From the NCBI GenBank assembly GCA_035384965.1, contig DAOOJE010000009.1, positions 1-64,000 of the forward strand: a stretch of 64,000 nucleotides of DNA. The letters run 5' to 3'. This document shows, in pieces, positions 18,189 to 30,530 of this stretch (positions are counted from its first letter, which is position 1; every line of letters begins with the position of its first letter). This DNA comes from JAAYVZ01 sp035384965 (GTDB lineage Bacteria; Acidobacteriota; Thermoanaerobaculia; Thermoanaerobaculales; Thermoanaerobaculaceae). The notes under the pieces were generated by a model. That model worked only from the letters and a program-made list of their open reading frames with translations, did no database searches and was not told where the DNA came from. A program made the translations under genes and the position numbers.

Positions 18189-20191
18189 CAGCTCACCCCT
18201 TTCTCTTCCAGCAACTTCACGAGCCCTGCCTCGTCCAGCCGCGGCACCCCGAGCCTTTCCGCCTTGCCCGCTTTCGAACCGGGGTCGCTGCCCACGACCA
18301 CGTAGCTGGTCGTGCGGGAGGGGCTCTCGACGACCCTGGCCCCCGCCGCTTCCAGCCGCGCCTTCACCTCCGGGCGGGGGCGGGACAGCGTGCCCGTGAG
18401 CACGAAGGTCAGGCCCGCCAGGGGCCCGCTGCCCGGCGCCGTGGGCTCTTCGAGGGGGTCCACCCCCCGCTCGACGAGGCGCTGTACGAGCTGCCGGTTG
18501 GCGGCGTCGCCGAAGAACCCGACCACGCTGGCGGCGATGGTGGGTCCCACGCCCTCGATGTGCTGCAACTCGTCCTCGGTCGCCGCCGCCAGGGCCGCCA
18601 GCGACCCGAAGCGAGCAGCCAGGAGTCTGGCCGCCTTCTCTCCGACGTGCCGGATGCCGAGCGCCACGAGCAGCCTCCAGAGCGGGCGCCGGCGCGCATG
18701 CTCGAGCTGCTCACGCAGGTTGGCCGCCGACTTCTCGCCCCAGCCGGGGAGCCGGGCCAGCTTCTCCCAGTCGAGGTCCCACAGCGAGGCGGGGTCGGAT
18801 ACGAGACCCGCCGCCAGGAGCTGCTCGACGAGCCGCCGGCCGAGGCCCTCGATGTCGAGCCCGGCCCGCGAGCAAAAAAAGGCGAGACGCTGGCGCAGCA
18901 CCCCGGGGCAGGCGCGGTTGGGGCAGCGCACGGCGACCTCGCCCTCCTCGCGGATGACGGGCGTGGAACACTCGGGGCACACCGCGGGCATGGCGAACGG
19001 GACGCTGCCTTCGGGCCGCGCCGCGACGTCGACCGCCTCCACCTTGGGGATCACGTCGCCGCCTTTGGCCACCCAGACGAGGTCCCCGACCCGTACGTCG
19101 AGCCGCGCCACCTCGTCGGCGTTGTGCAACGTGGCGCGCGACACGGTGCTGCCGGCCAGCAGCACCGGCTCCAGCTCCGCCACCGGCGTCAGCACGCCCG
19201 TGCGCCCGACCTGCACGACAATGTCCCGGACCCGCGTCTGCACCCCCTCCGGCGGGTACTTGAACGCCACTGCCCAGCGCGGGAACTTGCTCGTCGCGCC
19301 CAGCGCCCGCTGCTCGTCGAGGCTGTCGACCTTGACGACGATGCCGTCGATGTCGAACCCCAGCGACGCCCGGCGCGCCCCCCACTCGGCAATCACGGCG
19401 TGGACCTCCGCCATGCCCTCGCAGCGGCGCCAGCCCGGGTTGACGGCGAACCCCCAGGCCGCGAGCCGCTCGAGCGCCTGAGAGTGCCGCTCGAGGGCGA
19501 GCCCTCCGACGCGGGGGACCTGGTAGGCGAAAAACGACAGCGAGCGGCGGGCGCACTCCTGCGGATCGAGGAGCCGGATCGTGCCGGCCGTGGCGTTGCG
19601 CGGGTTGGCGAACGGCTCCTCGCCCTCCTCGCGCCGCCGGCGGTTGAGCGCGGCGAACACCTCCCGCGGCATGAAGACCTCGCCCCGCACCTCCAGCCGC
19701 GGCGGTGCATCCGAAAGCTGCAACGGCAAGGTGCGGATCGTGCGGGCGTTGGCGGTCACATCGTCCCCCACCTCGCCGTTGCCGCGCGTCACCGCCAAGG
19801 CGAGCCGTCCGGCCTCGTAGACGCATGACAGCGACACCCCGTCGATCTTGAGCTCGGCGACGAGCCCCGACGGCGGCCGGCCGAGGCCGCGCACGACGCG
19901 CTCGTACCACTCCTCGAGTTCCGTCTCGCTGTAGGTGTTGTCGAGCGACATCATCGGCACGGCGTGCCGCACCTGCACGAGTTCGTCGAGCGGCTGCCCC
20001 CCCACTCGCACGGTCGGCGAGTCGTCGGACGCGAGTTCGGGGTGCTCGGCCTCCAGCCGTCGCAACTCGGCCATGAGCAGGTCGAAGGCTTGGTCCGAGA
20101 TTTCCGGACGCGCCAGCACGTAGTACAGGTGCTCGTGGCGCCGGATCTCGGCCCGCAGGGCCTCCACACGCGCTCGCACGTCCTCGCTCAC
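18185..20191 (-). CDS. ligA: NAD-dependent DNA ligase
   Basis: Seals nicks in replication and repair using NAD+. 668 aa, the usual length. The adenylation Lys is in LVAELKIDGVSLS. The OB fold contains RNATAGTIR upstream and GDVIPKV at its end. A four-Cys zinc finger (CPECSTPV ... RCPNRACPG), helix-hairpin-helix repeats (LPGWGEKSA, HIEGVGPTIA) and a C-terminal BRCT domain (TFVLTGTLSRPR) follow. The start is GTG 20191, with AAGGGAGGG upstream, overlapping the pcnB stop by 4 nt; longer readings to 20809 lie antisense or out of frame within pcnB. The order pcnB-ligA-regulator with 4-nt overlaps implies one transcript. Confidence 0.96.
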   Translation of the reverse strand: MSEDVRARVEALRAEIRRHEHLYYVLARPEISDQAFDLLMAELRRLEAEHPELASDDSPTVRVGGQPLDELVQVRHAVPMMSLDNTYSETELEEWYERVVRGLGRPPSGLVAELKIDGVSLSCVYEAGRLALAVTRGNGEVGDDVTANARTIRTLPLQLSDAPPRLEVRGEVFMPREVFAALNRRRREEGEEPFANPRNATAGTIRLLDPQECARRSLSFFAYQVPRVGGLALERHSQALERLAAWGFAVNPGWRRCEGMAEVHAVIAEWGARRASLGFDIDGIVVKVDSLDEQRALGATSKFPRWAVAFKYPPEGVQTRVRDIVVQVGRTGVLTPVAELEPVLLAGSTVSRATLHNADEVARLDVRVGDLVWVAKGGDVIPKVEAVDVAARPEGSVPFAMPAVCPECSTPVIREEGEVAVRCPNRACPGVLRQRLAFFCSRAGLDIEGLGRRLVEQLLAAGLVSDPASLWDLDWEKLARLPGWGEKSAANLREQLEHARRRPLWRLLVALGIRHVGEKAARLLAARFGSLAALAAATEDELQHIEGVGPTIAASVVGFFGDAANRQLVQRLVERGVDPLEEPTAPGSGPLAGLTFVLTGTLSRPRPEVKARLEAAGARVVESPSRTTSYVVVGSDPGSKAGKAERLGVPRLDEAGLVKLLEEKGVSW

Positions 20192-21528
20192 GATCCCTCC
20201 CTTGCCGCCCCGGGGCGCCTGCGACGGCGGCGACGACGATGCCGGGCCGGGCGAGCCGGCGCCTCCCCCGCCTCCGGGAGCGGCGACAGCCCCTCCGCGA
20301 CCCGGGCCGCCGCCACCCTCCAGCGCTCCAGCGCGGGGCGGAACGGCTCGCTGGTGGCGGCGAGGAGCCTCGCCAGCCAGCTCGCCACGCCGAACGCCTC
20401 GTGGCGCACGATCCGCACCACCTGCTTGGCCGAGCGGGGCGACAGCAGCATCCGCGCCACGAGGTAATACGCGCTCCGCAGCACGTGCGTCCGGTAGTGC
20501 GAAAAACATAGGCGCCGCGCCACTTCCGCCCACAGGTCCCGGGCCGCGCGCTCGGCCTCGCCACCGGCCACCCCGCTCGCCAGCGCCCGCTCGAGGGCGG
20601 GGACGAACAACGGCAGGAGCAGCACCCCGAGCAGCGCATCCTCGGGCGGCCGCTCCCCCGCCTGCACGGCCGCGTCCCCGGCGGCGAGCAGCGGCCAAAG
20701 GCGCACCGGACCGCTCGCCCTCGCCGCCAGCGCCATTTCCGGCCCGATCAGTTCCAGCAGCCCGGTCTCGTCGAGGCCGCGGAAGATGGGCTCGGACTGG
20801 CCGCCGCACAGGCTCTCGCCCAGCTCGTAGGCGATGCGAGCCGGGGCGGCGCGGCGGATCTCGCCGCGCAGCTCGGCGATGGCGCCCGCCGCCTCGTCGT
20901 CGAGAGCGAAACCGAGGCGGGCCGAGTACTCGATCGCCCGCATCATGCGCACCGGGTCCTCCCCGAACCGCTGGCGAGCAGGGCCGATCGAGCGGATGAT
21001 CCGGCGATCCAGGTCCCCAAGTCCCCCGACGTGGTCGATGATCGTGAAGTCGGCGATGTTGTAGAACAGGCCGTTGACCGTGAAGTCGCGGCGCCGGGCG
21101 TCCTCCTCGGGGGTTCCGAACTCCTCGACCTCGACAGCGGGCGCCAGCGCGTCGGCGGTATCACCGTCCTCCATGTCGGGCGGCTCCGGCGAGCAGCGGA
21201 ACGTGGCCACCTCGACGATCTCTTCGGCGAACGTGATCATCACCAGCCGGAACCGCCGGCCGATGACGCGAGCGTTGCGGAAGAGCTGGCGCACCTGCTG
21301 CGGGCGCGCGTTGGTGCCGACGTCGAAGTCCTTGGGACGGCGCCCCAGCAGCAGGTCGCGCACCGCACCGCCCACGAGGAAAGCGAGGAAGCCGGCGTGG
21401 TGGAGCCGGTACAGCACCTTGAGGGCGTTCGGAGAGACCATGCTCCGCGACAGGCCGTGCTCGGCCCGCGCCAGGACCCTCGGCCCCGGAGGCGGAAGGA
21501 AGCCATCATCGCGGTAGGGATCGTTCAT
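20188..21528 (-). CDS. pcnB: Poly(A) polymerase I / tRNA nucleotidyltransferase family
   Basis: 446-aa class II nucleotidyltransferase that adds 3' poly(A) tails to RNA and speeds decay. The head domain has ALKVLYRLHHAGFLAFLVGG, the catalytic RRPKDFDVGTNA and RDFTVNGLFYN. The block VIGRRFRLVMITFAEEIVEVATFR matches PcnB rather than CCA-adding enzymes, as does the SMVSPNALK lead-in. It ends in the basic Arg-rich tail typical of PcnB. I start at ATG 21528 because homology-like sequence begins there. The ribosome-binding site is weak. Distinguishing PcnB from CCA enzymes by sequence alone is not absolute. Confidence 0.85.
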   Translation of the reverse strand: MNDPYRDDGFLPPPGPRVLARAEHGLSRSMVSPNALKVLYRLHHAGFLAFLVGGAVRDLLLGRRPKDFDVGTNARPQQVRQLFRNARVIGRRFRLVMITFAEEIVEVATFRCSPEPPDMEDGDTADALAPAVEVEEFGTPEEDARRRDFTVNGLFYNIADFTIIDHVGGLGDLDRRIIRSIGPARQRFGEDPVRMMRAIEYSARLGFALDDEAAGAIAELRGEIRRAAPARIAYELGESLCGGQSEPIFRGLDETGLLELIGPEMALAARASGPVRLWPLLAAGDAAVQAGERPPEDALLGVLLLPLFVPALERALASGVAGGEAERAARDLWAEVARRLCFSHYRTHVLRSAYYLVARMLLSPRSAKQVVRIVRHEAFGVASWLARLLAATSEPFRPALERWRVAAARVAEGLSPLPEAGEAPARPARHRRRRRRRRPGAAREGS

Positions 21529-21622
21529 GCGGGGCGCTGTCTCACCCACCGCGGCGTGCGGCGCACCCGGACAGGCGCGGCGTCGACGACGCGGCGCCGC
21601 GTATCGTATCGCAAGGCCGGCC

Positions 21623-21655
21623 AAAGGAAAACCGCCCCGGCGCGGGCCGGGGCGG
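21623..21655 (-). terminator. Rho-independent terminator after the four-repeat secreted protein
   Basis: Perfect 10-bp G/C stem (21632-21641 with 21646-21655) and 4-nt loop. Read on the minus strand it is followed by TTTTCCTTT (21630-21622). It closes the gene at 21677 and separates it from pcnB. Confidence 0.85.
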
Positions 21656-21676
21656 CAGCATCGAGTCGGCCTGACC

Positions 21677-23434
21677 TCAGCGGTTGAAGTTGTTGAACCG
21701 CACCTGCCGCTGCACCCAGAAGTTGCGGTTGTTGGCGGCGTCGCGGATCTCGAGGACCAGGGTGTGGATGCCGTCTACGTACTTGCGGGTGTCGAGCTGG
21801 TACTGGAAGCCGTTGAACAGCACGTTGGGGTACGGCAGCCAGGGGTACTTGAAGGCCACGTCGTCCCGCCGGATGCAGAGGTTCACACCGTCGCAGCCGG
21901 TCGTGATCTTGCCGTCGAGGTTGCCGTCCACCCACACCCACAGCTCCTTCACGTAGTAGTCGATGACCCAGCCCTTGACCAGCTCCACCCCCACCATGTC
22001 CTGCATGACCTCGGGGCGTTCGAGCTCGCCGAACGCCGGCTCGTCGAGGTCCTCGTTGCAGCGCACCATGACCGGGATCTGGTCGATGATCTTGGGCGGC
22101 CGTGTCGGGTCCATCGTCCCCACCCGGATCGAGATGTAGTTCAGGCCGCGGTGGAGCTTGCCCTGGCGCAGCCAGTAGTCGGTGTCGACCGCGAAGAAGA
22201 ACCCGGAGTACTTGGCGTCGTTGAGGAACTGCGGGTAGAGGTACTCGATGTCGTGGCGCTGGATGCCATAGCAGTTGGCGTACATCGGCGTACCGCCCGG
22301 TGCCATGCAGACCGGTTGGCAGTCCAGCCACGTGCTCTTGACGGGAACGCCGTCGAACAGCAGCTCGACGTACTTGATCCCCTCGTACATCCAGTTGTCG
22401 TTCTGGTCGATGACCCAGCCGGCCACCCAGTCGAGGTGGTTCCCCGGCGTGTACTCGATCCCCGACACCGGAGGCAGGCCGTTGCACGAGCAGGTGAAGA
22501 AGTGCCCGTTGGGCATCGGGAAGTCGATGCGCCCGAACGGCCCGAGGGTGGCGTAGTTGTTGTCGATCCAGATCTCGCGCGTGCCGATGATCGAGCTCTT
22601 CGCGTAGTCGGGGTCGGCGTCCCAGGCCCGCACCGAGATGGTGTGGGGGCCGTTGGAGTACTTGGTCGTGTCGAGGTTCATCTGGAACCCGGAGTTGAGG
22701 GCGCCCGGCACGTCGGGGTGGGCGTGCAGGACGTCCGGCCGCGGCAGGTAAAACACCGACTGCCCGACCACCCGGCCGTCGACCATGACCTCGATGTCGG
22801 CCAGCCAGCGGCAGTCGATCGACGGCGCGCCGGTGCAGCCGGTCGGGCTCAGGCGCTTGCGGATCCCGACGTCGTCCAGCACCCAGCCGGTGATCGCGAA
22901 AGGCCCCGAGACGATGTCGCTCGAGCCGTACGGGTCAGCCGGGTTGGTCGGCCGGGGCCGGTCGAGCCCCCCGATCGGCGCCTGGTAGCGGGCGTTGTCG
23001 ATGTTGACGGTCCGCGCCCCGAGCAGCTCCTGGTCGCCGTTCGAGTAGCGCACGCGGATCGCCAGCGTGTGCGAGCCCGTCGCGTAGTTGCGGGCCAAAA
23101 ACGAGGTCGCGAAGCCCACGGCGAGCGGCTCCCCCTGGAACCCCGGGTACTTCGCGCGCACGTCCTCGCGGGGCAGGTTGATGTCGGCGTCGTGCACCGG
23201 CGCCCCGTCGAGCATCAACGTGATCTGCGACACACCCCGTTCGAGGTCGAACACGTAGCCGGTCACGTCGACGATGCCGAAGACCGTCGCGTTCGGCTTG
23301 GGGGAGTCGATGCGGAACATCGTCTGGCGCGTCGGCGTCACGTCGCCGCGCTTCGTGATTCCGCCTGCTTCCACGGCGCCCGCCACCACCACCGCGGCGG
23401 CAACCAGAGCTGCTCCCTGGAATATCCTGCGCAT
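21677..23434 (-). CDS. Secreted protein with four Ig-like repeats
   Basis: 585-aa exported protein; start ATG 23434 with GGAGG 8-9 nt upstream and signal peptide MRRIFQGAALVAAAVVVAG. The mature part is four related units of about 120-150 residues. Each has a G-x-V-x-D opening (VTGYVFDLERG, ITGWVLDDVG, VAGWVIDQND, VKGWVIDYYV). Then comes a [PI]R-x-D-[VI] with a following YP or HP (LPREDVRAKYP, LPRPDVLHAHP, RHDIEYLYP, RRDDVAFKYP), a G-[FT] step, and a closing Y-x-x-G-x-[HN] strand (GSHTLAIRV, GPHTISVRA, GLNYISIRV, GIHTLVLEI). This suggests bacterial Ig-like or carbohydrate-binding-like modules. No catalytic residues are evident. Last gene before a strong terminator, so probably monocistronic. 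Confidence 0.75.
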   Translation of the reverse strand: MRRIFQGAALVAAAVVVAGAVEAGGITKRGDVTPTRQTMFRIDSPKPNATVFGIVDVTGYVFDLERGVSQITLMLDGAPVHDADINLPREDVRAKYPGFQGEPLAVGFATSFLARNYATGSHTLAIRVRYSNGDQELLGARTVNIDNARYQAPIGGLDRPRPTNPADPYGSSDIVSGPFAITGWVLDDVGIRKRLSPTGCTGAPSIDCRWLADIEVMVDGRVVGQSVFYLPRPDVLHAHPDVPGALNSGFQMNLDTTKYSNGPHTISVRAWDADPDYAKSSIIGTREIWIDNNYATLGPFGRIDFPMPNGHFFTCSCNGLPPVSGIEYTPGNHLDWVAGWVIDQNDNWMYEGIKYVELLFDGVPVKSTWLDCQPVCMAPGGTPMYANCYGIQRHDIEYLYPQFLNDAKYSGFFFAVDTDYWLRQGKLHRGLNYISIRVGTMDPTRPPKIIDQIPVMVRCNEDLDEPAFGELERPEVMQDMVGVELVKGWVIDYYVKELWVWVDGNLDGKITTGCDGVNLCIRRDDVAFKYPWLPYPNVLFNGFQYQLDTRKYVDGIHTLVLEIRDAANNRNFWVQRQVRFNNFNR

Positions 23435-23684
23435 CGCCTTGCCTCCTCGCAGTCTTTCAGTCACGCGAACACCTTTGCAGCCACATTACAAGCGGGACGG
23501 GCCAAAGTCAAGGGGCGTCCGGGAGTCCGTCCATCGCCACCACGCTCGCCGCCTCCCCACCCCGATCGAAGCTCGCTACCAGCGCTGTTTGCCGGCCACC
23601 CTGGCGGGCACCGGGCAACCGGCAGCGGGCAAGTCTCCTGGAGGGGCTCGAGCTGCGAGGGGCGACCGGGCTAGGGAGCGGCGG

Positions 23685-23713
23685 TTGCGGGGGTTGGCCG
23701 GCGAGGGTACCCT
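23685..23713 (+). promoter_or_regulatory. Promoter with -10 box 7 nt before ATG
   Basis: TTGCGG (23685-23690), 17-nt spacer, TACCCT (23708-23713), then 7 nt to ATG 23721. There is no Shine-Dalgarno, so the message for the membrane protein and the downstream operon would be leaderless. Confidence 0.5.
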
Positions 23714-23720
23714 GCGCGGG

Positions 23721-24737
23721 ATGAGGCACCGCATCGCCCCGTGGAAGGTGGCGCTGAGCGTGGCGCTGGCCGCGGCGCTGCTGGCCTACTTCCTGTACCA
23801 GGCGCCGCTGGCCGAAGTCGGCCGCGCGCTCGGGCAGGTCCACCTCGGGTGGGTGGCGATCACCACCGCGATTGCGCTCTTGACCTACCTCCTGCGCGCC
23901 CTGCGCTGGGGCCTCATCCTCCGGCCCGCCGGGCGCGCCGGCGCCGGCCAGCTCTTCGGCTGCACCGCGGCGGGGTTCGCGACCTCCGCCGTTCTTCCCG
24001 CCCGGGCCGGCGAGCTGGTGCGGCCGCTGCTGCTCACCGCCAGGACCCGGATACCCGCCGCGGCCACGCTCGCCTCGATCCTCACCGAGCGACTCCTGGA
24101 CGGGGCCTCGGTGCTCATCCTCTTCGCCGCCAGCATCCTGGTGGCGGGGCGTGACCTTCCTGCCGCCCACCTCGCGCTTCTGCAGCGCGCCGCCCTCCTC
24201 GCCGGGGCGGCCGTCGTGGCCGCCGTCGCCCTCGTGGCGTTGCTGCTGCGCCGCAAGGAAGGCGCGATCCGGCGGCTGGGGCGGGTCTCGCCGGCCCGTT
24301 TCCGGTCGCGCGTCGAGAGCTTCCTGTCTCACCTCCTGGAGGGGCTGGCGGTGCTCGGGACGCCTCTGCGGCTGGCGGAGATCACGCTGTGGAGCCTCGG
24401 GCTCTGGCTCGTCATCGGCTTTCAGCTCGTGGCGCTGGCCAGGGCGTTCGGGATGCCGCTCTCGCTGCCCGAGTCGTTCATCGTCATCGCGGTGAGCGTC
24501 ATCGGGCTCGCCGTGCCGACCCCGGCCGGCGTGGGAGGCTTCCACACCGCGATCCAGATCGCGCTGACGCAGCTCCTCGGCGTGGCGGCGGCGACCGCCA
24601 CCGCCTACGCCCTGATCCATCACGCGATTTGCTTCTTCCCGATCACTCTCATCGGCCTCGCCTACCTGGGCGCGACCGGGCTTTCGCTCGGGCGGGCCAC
24701 CGAGCTCGGCGAGGGGGAGTCGGCGGCGGAGGGCTAG
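23721..24737 (+). CDS. Lysylphosphatidylglycerol synthase TM-region (flippase-like) protein
   Basis: 338-aa polytopic membrane protein of the UPF0104/AglD-like family (the flippase half of MprF without the synthase domain). About eight hydrophobic segments are visible. Family features are the ALRWGLIL segment, PARAGELVRPLLL, SILTERLLDG and VPTPAGVGGFH. Members are thought to move lipids or lipid-linked sugars across the inner membrane; the substrate is not predictable. ATG 23721 follows a promoter-like sequence with no ribosome-binding site. NrdR starts at the next base after its stop, so this is the first gene of a five-gene run to 28514. Confidence 0.8.
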   Translation: MRHRIAPWKVALSVALAAALLAYFLYQAPLAEVGRALGQVHLGWVAITTAIALLTYLLRALRWGLILRPAGRAGAGQLFGCTAAGFATSAVLPARAGELVRPLLLTARTRIPAAATLASILTERLLDGASVLILFAASILVAGRDLPAAHLALLQRAALLAGAAVVAAVALVALLLRRKEGAIRRLGRVSPARFRSRVESFLSHLLEGLAVLGTPLRLAEITLWSLGLWLVIGFQLVALARAFGMPLSLPESFIVIAVSVIGLAVPTPAGVGGFHTAIQIALTQLLGVAAATATAYALIHHAICFFPITLIGLAYLGATGLSLGRATELGEGESAAEG

Positions 24738-25202
24738 GTGCGCTGCCCGTATTGCGCCCACCCCGAGGACCGCGTCGTGGACTCCCGCGAGCACGCCGAA
24801 GGCAGCCAGGTCCGCCGCCGGCGCGAGTGCCTCAAGTGCTGCCGGCGCTTCACGACCTACGAGCGGATCGAGGATACGCCGGCCCTGGTCATCAAGCGCG
24901 ACGGCCGCCGCGAGCCGTACGACCGCGCCAAGGTGCTCGACGGCCTGCTCCGCGCCTGTCAGAAGCGGGCCGTCTCCCAGGCCCAGCTCGAGGCCATGGC
25001 GGACGCCGTCGAGCTTGCCCTCAACCGCAAGGACGACCGCGAGATCGCCTCGCATGAGATCGGCCACATCCTCATGCAGCGCCTGCGCGAGCTCGACCAG
25101 GTTGCGTACGTGCGCTTCGCCAGCGTCTACCGGCGGTTCGAGGACATCGAGCAGTTCGTCGAGGAGCTGCGGCTGCTGCGCCGCAAGAGGGGAAAGCGGT
25201 GA
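24738..25202 (+). CDS. nrdR: Transcriptional repressor NrdR
   Basis: 154-aa regulator of ribonucleotide reductase genes. It has an N-terminal zinc ribbon (CPYC at 3-6, then CLKC) with the basic QVRRRREC DNA-binding stretch. An ATP-cone follows (ALVIKRDGRREPYDRAKVLDGLLRAC) that senses ATP/dATP. The length is normal. It starts at GTG directly after the upstream stop and overlaps hsp20 by 4 nt. Its targets (nrd genes with NrdR boxes) are not in this window. Confidence 0.96.
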   Translation: MRCPYCAHPEDRVVDSREHAEGSQVRRRRECLKCCRRFTTYERIEDTPALVIKRDGRREPYDRAKVLDGLLRACQKRAVSQAQLEAMADAVELALNRKDDREIASHEIGHILMQRLRELDQVAYVRFASVYRRFEDIEQFVEELRLLRRKRGKR

Positions 25203-25641
25203 GGCGGCGCATCCCGTCCGGGCTCGAGCTGGAGCACCTGCGGCGGCACGTCGCCGAGCTGCTGGACATGCTGGCGACGATCGACGGGCCAGCCGAAGGC
25301 GGGTGGACACCGCCGGTCGACATCCTCGCGCTGCCCGACCGGTTCGTGGTGCGGGTCGATCTCCCCGGCGTCGGCCGCGAGGCCATCGCGATCACCCTGA
25401 GCGGCGACGAGCTGCGGGTGAGCGGCTGCAAGCCGGCACCGAAGCAGCCCGTTCCCCACCGCCGGTTTCACGCCGTCGAACGGGGGTTCGGGCCTTTCGA
25501 GCTCGAAATCCCGCTGCCCGGGCCCGTCGCCTCCGGCGCCGCGCGGGCGCGGCTGCGCCACGGGGTGCTCGAGATCGAGCTGCCGCGCCTCCACGAGCGG
25601 AGGCGCGCTTCGTACACGATTTCAATCCACGACGAGGAGCC

Positions 25642-25645
<4 letters not shown>
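25199..25645 (+). CDS. Hsp20/alpha-crystallin small heat-shock protein
   Basis: 148-aa ATP-independent holdase. The alpha-crystallin domain spans about residues 37-140 (PPVDILALPDRFVVRVDLPGV ... ISGDEL-like strand, and a closing GVLEIELPRL). GTG 25199 overlaps the nrdR stop, and its own stop overlaps the lon start (ATGA). The coupling to lon links holdase and protease in protein quality control. The usual C-terminal I-x-I oligomerisation motif is present only as ISI near the end. Confidence 0.88.
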
Positions 25646-28028
<2,383 letters not shown>

Positions 28029-28032
<4 letters not shown>

Positions 28033-28514
28033 GGTTCATCGCGCGCCACTTCCGCGACCGCCTGCGGGCGGCCTTGGGCGCCCACGAATCCGCCGAGCGG
28101 GTGGCTGCCGCGTGGGCGCTCGGTGTCGCCATCGCGCTGAGCCCGTTCGTTTTCCTCCACACGGTCCTGGCCCTCGCCCTGGCCTTCCTGTTTCGCCTCA
28201 ACAAGCCCGACGTGGTGCTGGGCACCCTGGTCATGAACCCCTGGACACAGCCGCTGTACTTCCCGGCCGCCATCTGGCTCGGCACCAAGCTGACCGGGGT
28301 CAGGCTCGCCTGGGAGGCGGTGCCGGCCCCGGCCGAGCTGCTCAGCCGGGCGTTCTGGGAGTCGGGCAACCACTTCGTGCGCTCGGTCGTTCTCACCTGG
28401 GGCATCGGCTCCTCGCTCATCAGCGTGATCGTCGGCCCGCTCACGTTCGTGGCGCTGCGGTGCCTCATCCTCTCCCTCCGCCACCGCCACGCCGCCTCCG
28501 CCCGGACGAGCTGA
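28029..28514 (+). CDS. DUF2062 membrane protein
   Basis: 161-aa protein with the DUF2062 pattern: ALGVAIALSPFVFLHTVLALALAFLFRLN, then VLGTLVMNPWTQPLYFPAAIWLG, and a final hydrophobic segment. Two or three transmembrane helices are likely. Members of this family are found beside glycosyltransferases or lon-like genes and have no settled function. GTG 28029 overlaps the lon stop by 4 nt, so it is translationally coupled. Confidence 0.85.
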
Positions 28515-28600
28515 ACGGCGAGCGGAGATCACCCCGAGCGGAAGCTGCTAGTCTTGCGCACCCCGGGCCCGCATCCCGGAGCCCGGGAGGGGAGGACGAC

Positions 28601-29546
<946 letters not shown>

Positions 29547-29548
<2 letters not shown>

Positions 29549-29613
29549 CAGTTCGCAGGCGCCAGTTCACAGGCTGCATCCCCCTGCCCGACAACTGTGA
29601 ACTGTGAACTGTC
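29547..29613. repeat. Nested inverted repeat between convergent genes
   Basis: Outer arms GACAGTTC (29547-29554) and GAACTGTC (29606-29613); inner arms CAGTTCACAG (29563-29572) and CTGTGAACTG (29595-29604). The right half contains tandem AACTGTG-type units. It starts in the last base or two of the UXS gene stop and ends 2 nt before the ferredoxin stop, so it probably serves as a bidirectional end-of-gene structure. No T-run follows. Confidence 0.7.
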
Positions 29614-29614
29614 T

Positions 29615-30385
29615 TCACACCCACTGCTGATCGAGCACCTGTCCCTGCAGGCCGACCACCACTGCCTTGACCGGGACCTTGCGCCGGGCGCGCGCGACGG
29701 CCGTGCGGGCCAGCTGCAGCAGGCCGCGGCAGCACGGCACCTCCATGATCATCACCGTGATGGTGTCGACCCGGGCTTGGTCGATCATGGCGACGAGCTT
29801 GTCGAGGTAGACCTCCTGGCTGCCGTCGAGCTTCGGGCAGGCGATGGCGAGAGCCTTGCCGGCCAGCCAGTTCTCGTGGAAGTCTCCGACCGCGAACGCC
29901 ACGCAGTCGGCGGCCAGCAACAGGTTGGCGCCGGCCAGGTACGGCGCCTGGGGATTCAGGAGATGGAGCTGCACCGGCCACTGGCGGAGCGCCGACGGCC
30001 GCGCGCCGGGGCCACTCGCCGCCTCCTGCGGAGGAGGTGCGAAGCTCATCGCCCGCGAGCCGGGGCACCCGCCGTGGGCCGGCGCGACCGGCGCCGGCTC
30101 GGGTGCAGCCGGGCGCGGCGGGTGCGCCGCGGGCGACGGCCCCCGGGCGGAGAGGTGCGCCGCAACGGCGGCCTCGTCGAACGGCGCCGCCTCGGTCTCG
30201 ACCAGGCTGATGGCACCCTGCGGGCACTCGCCCAGGCAGGCGCCGAGCCCGTCGCAGTACGTCTCGCTCACCAGCCGCGCCTTGCCGTCCACCACGGCAA
30301 TCGCGCCCTCCGCGCAGGACGTGACGCACAGCCCGCAGCCGTCGCACTTCGCCTCGTCGATCCGGATGATCTTGCGTGTCGCCAT
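29615..30385 (-). CDS. 4Fe-4S ferredoxin-type iron-sulfur protein
   Basis: 256-aa cytoplasmic electron-transfer protein. The first cluster motif is complete (CDGCGLCVTSCAEGA). The second reads CDGLGACLGECPQGA, where the second Cys is replaced by Leu. A Pro/Ala-rich linker with GGCPGS follows. The C-terminal domain contains AGANLLLAADCVAFAVGDFH, ALAIACPKLDG and MEVPCCRGL, a conserved block seen in a family of anaerobe ferredoxins whose partner is undefined. ATG 30385 follows a GGAGGAC-type site. A perfect TTGAC-N4-GTCAA palindrome lies 71 nt upstream, pointing to FNR/CRP-type control and anaerobic expression. Confidence 0.8.
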   Translation of the reverse strand: MATRKIIRIDEAKCDGCGLCVTSCAEGAIAVVDGKARLVSETYCDGLGACLGECPQGAISLVETEAAPFDEAAVAAHLSARGPSPAAHPPRPAAPEPAPVAPAHGGCPGSRAMSFAPPPQEAASGPGARPSALRQWPVQLHLLNPQAPYLAGANLLLAADCVAFAVGDFHENWLAGKALAIACPKLDGSQEVYLDKLVAMIDQARVDTITVMIMEVPCCRGLLQLARTAVARARRKVPVKAVVVGLQGQVLDQQWV

Positions 30386-30455
30386 CTCGTCCTCCAGGGA
30401 GCAGGCTCAACTGCCAGCCCCGAGAACAGTGTGGCTCGCATTCGCCCGCTGCACC

Positions 30456-30469
30456 TTGACCTTCGTCAA
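30456..30469 (-). promoter_or_regulatory. FNR/CRP-family-like operator palindrome
   Basis: TTGACCTTCGTCAA is a perfect dyad of TTGAC and GTCAA with 4-nt spacing, one base per half from the FNR consensus TTGAT-N4-ATCAA. It is upstream of the ferredoxin gene. The regulator is not encoded in this window, though two cNMP-binding proteins are, neither with a visible DNA-binding domain. Confidence 0.5.
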
Positions 30470-30530
30470 GACATACCGAACAACGGGTCGTGTGATCGGC
30501 CTCACACTCCCGCCTGCAGGCCCTTTTTCG

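Noticed and set aside
28562..28587. CCCGGGC/GCCCGGG inverted repeat before the UXS gene
   Set aside because: Short, G/C-only, without T-run; could be a chance dyad in this composition.
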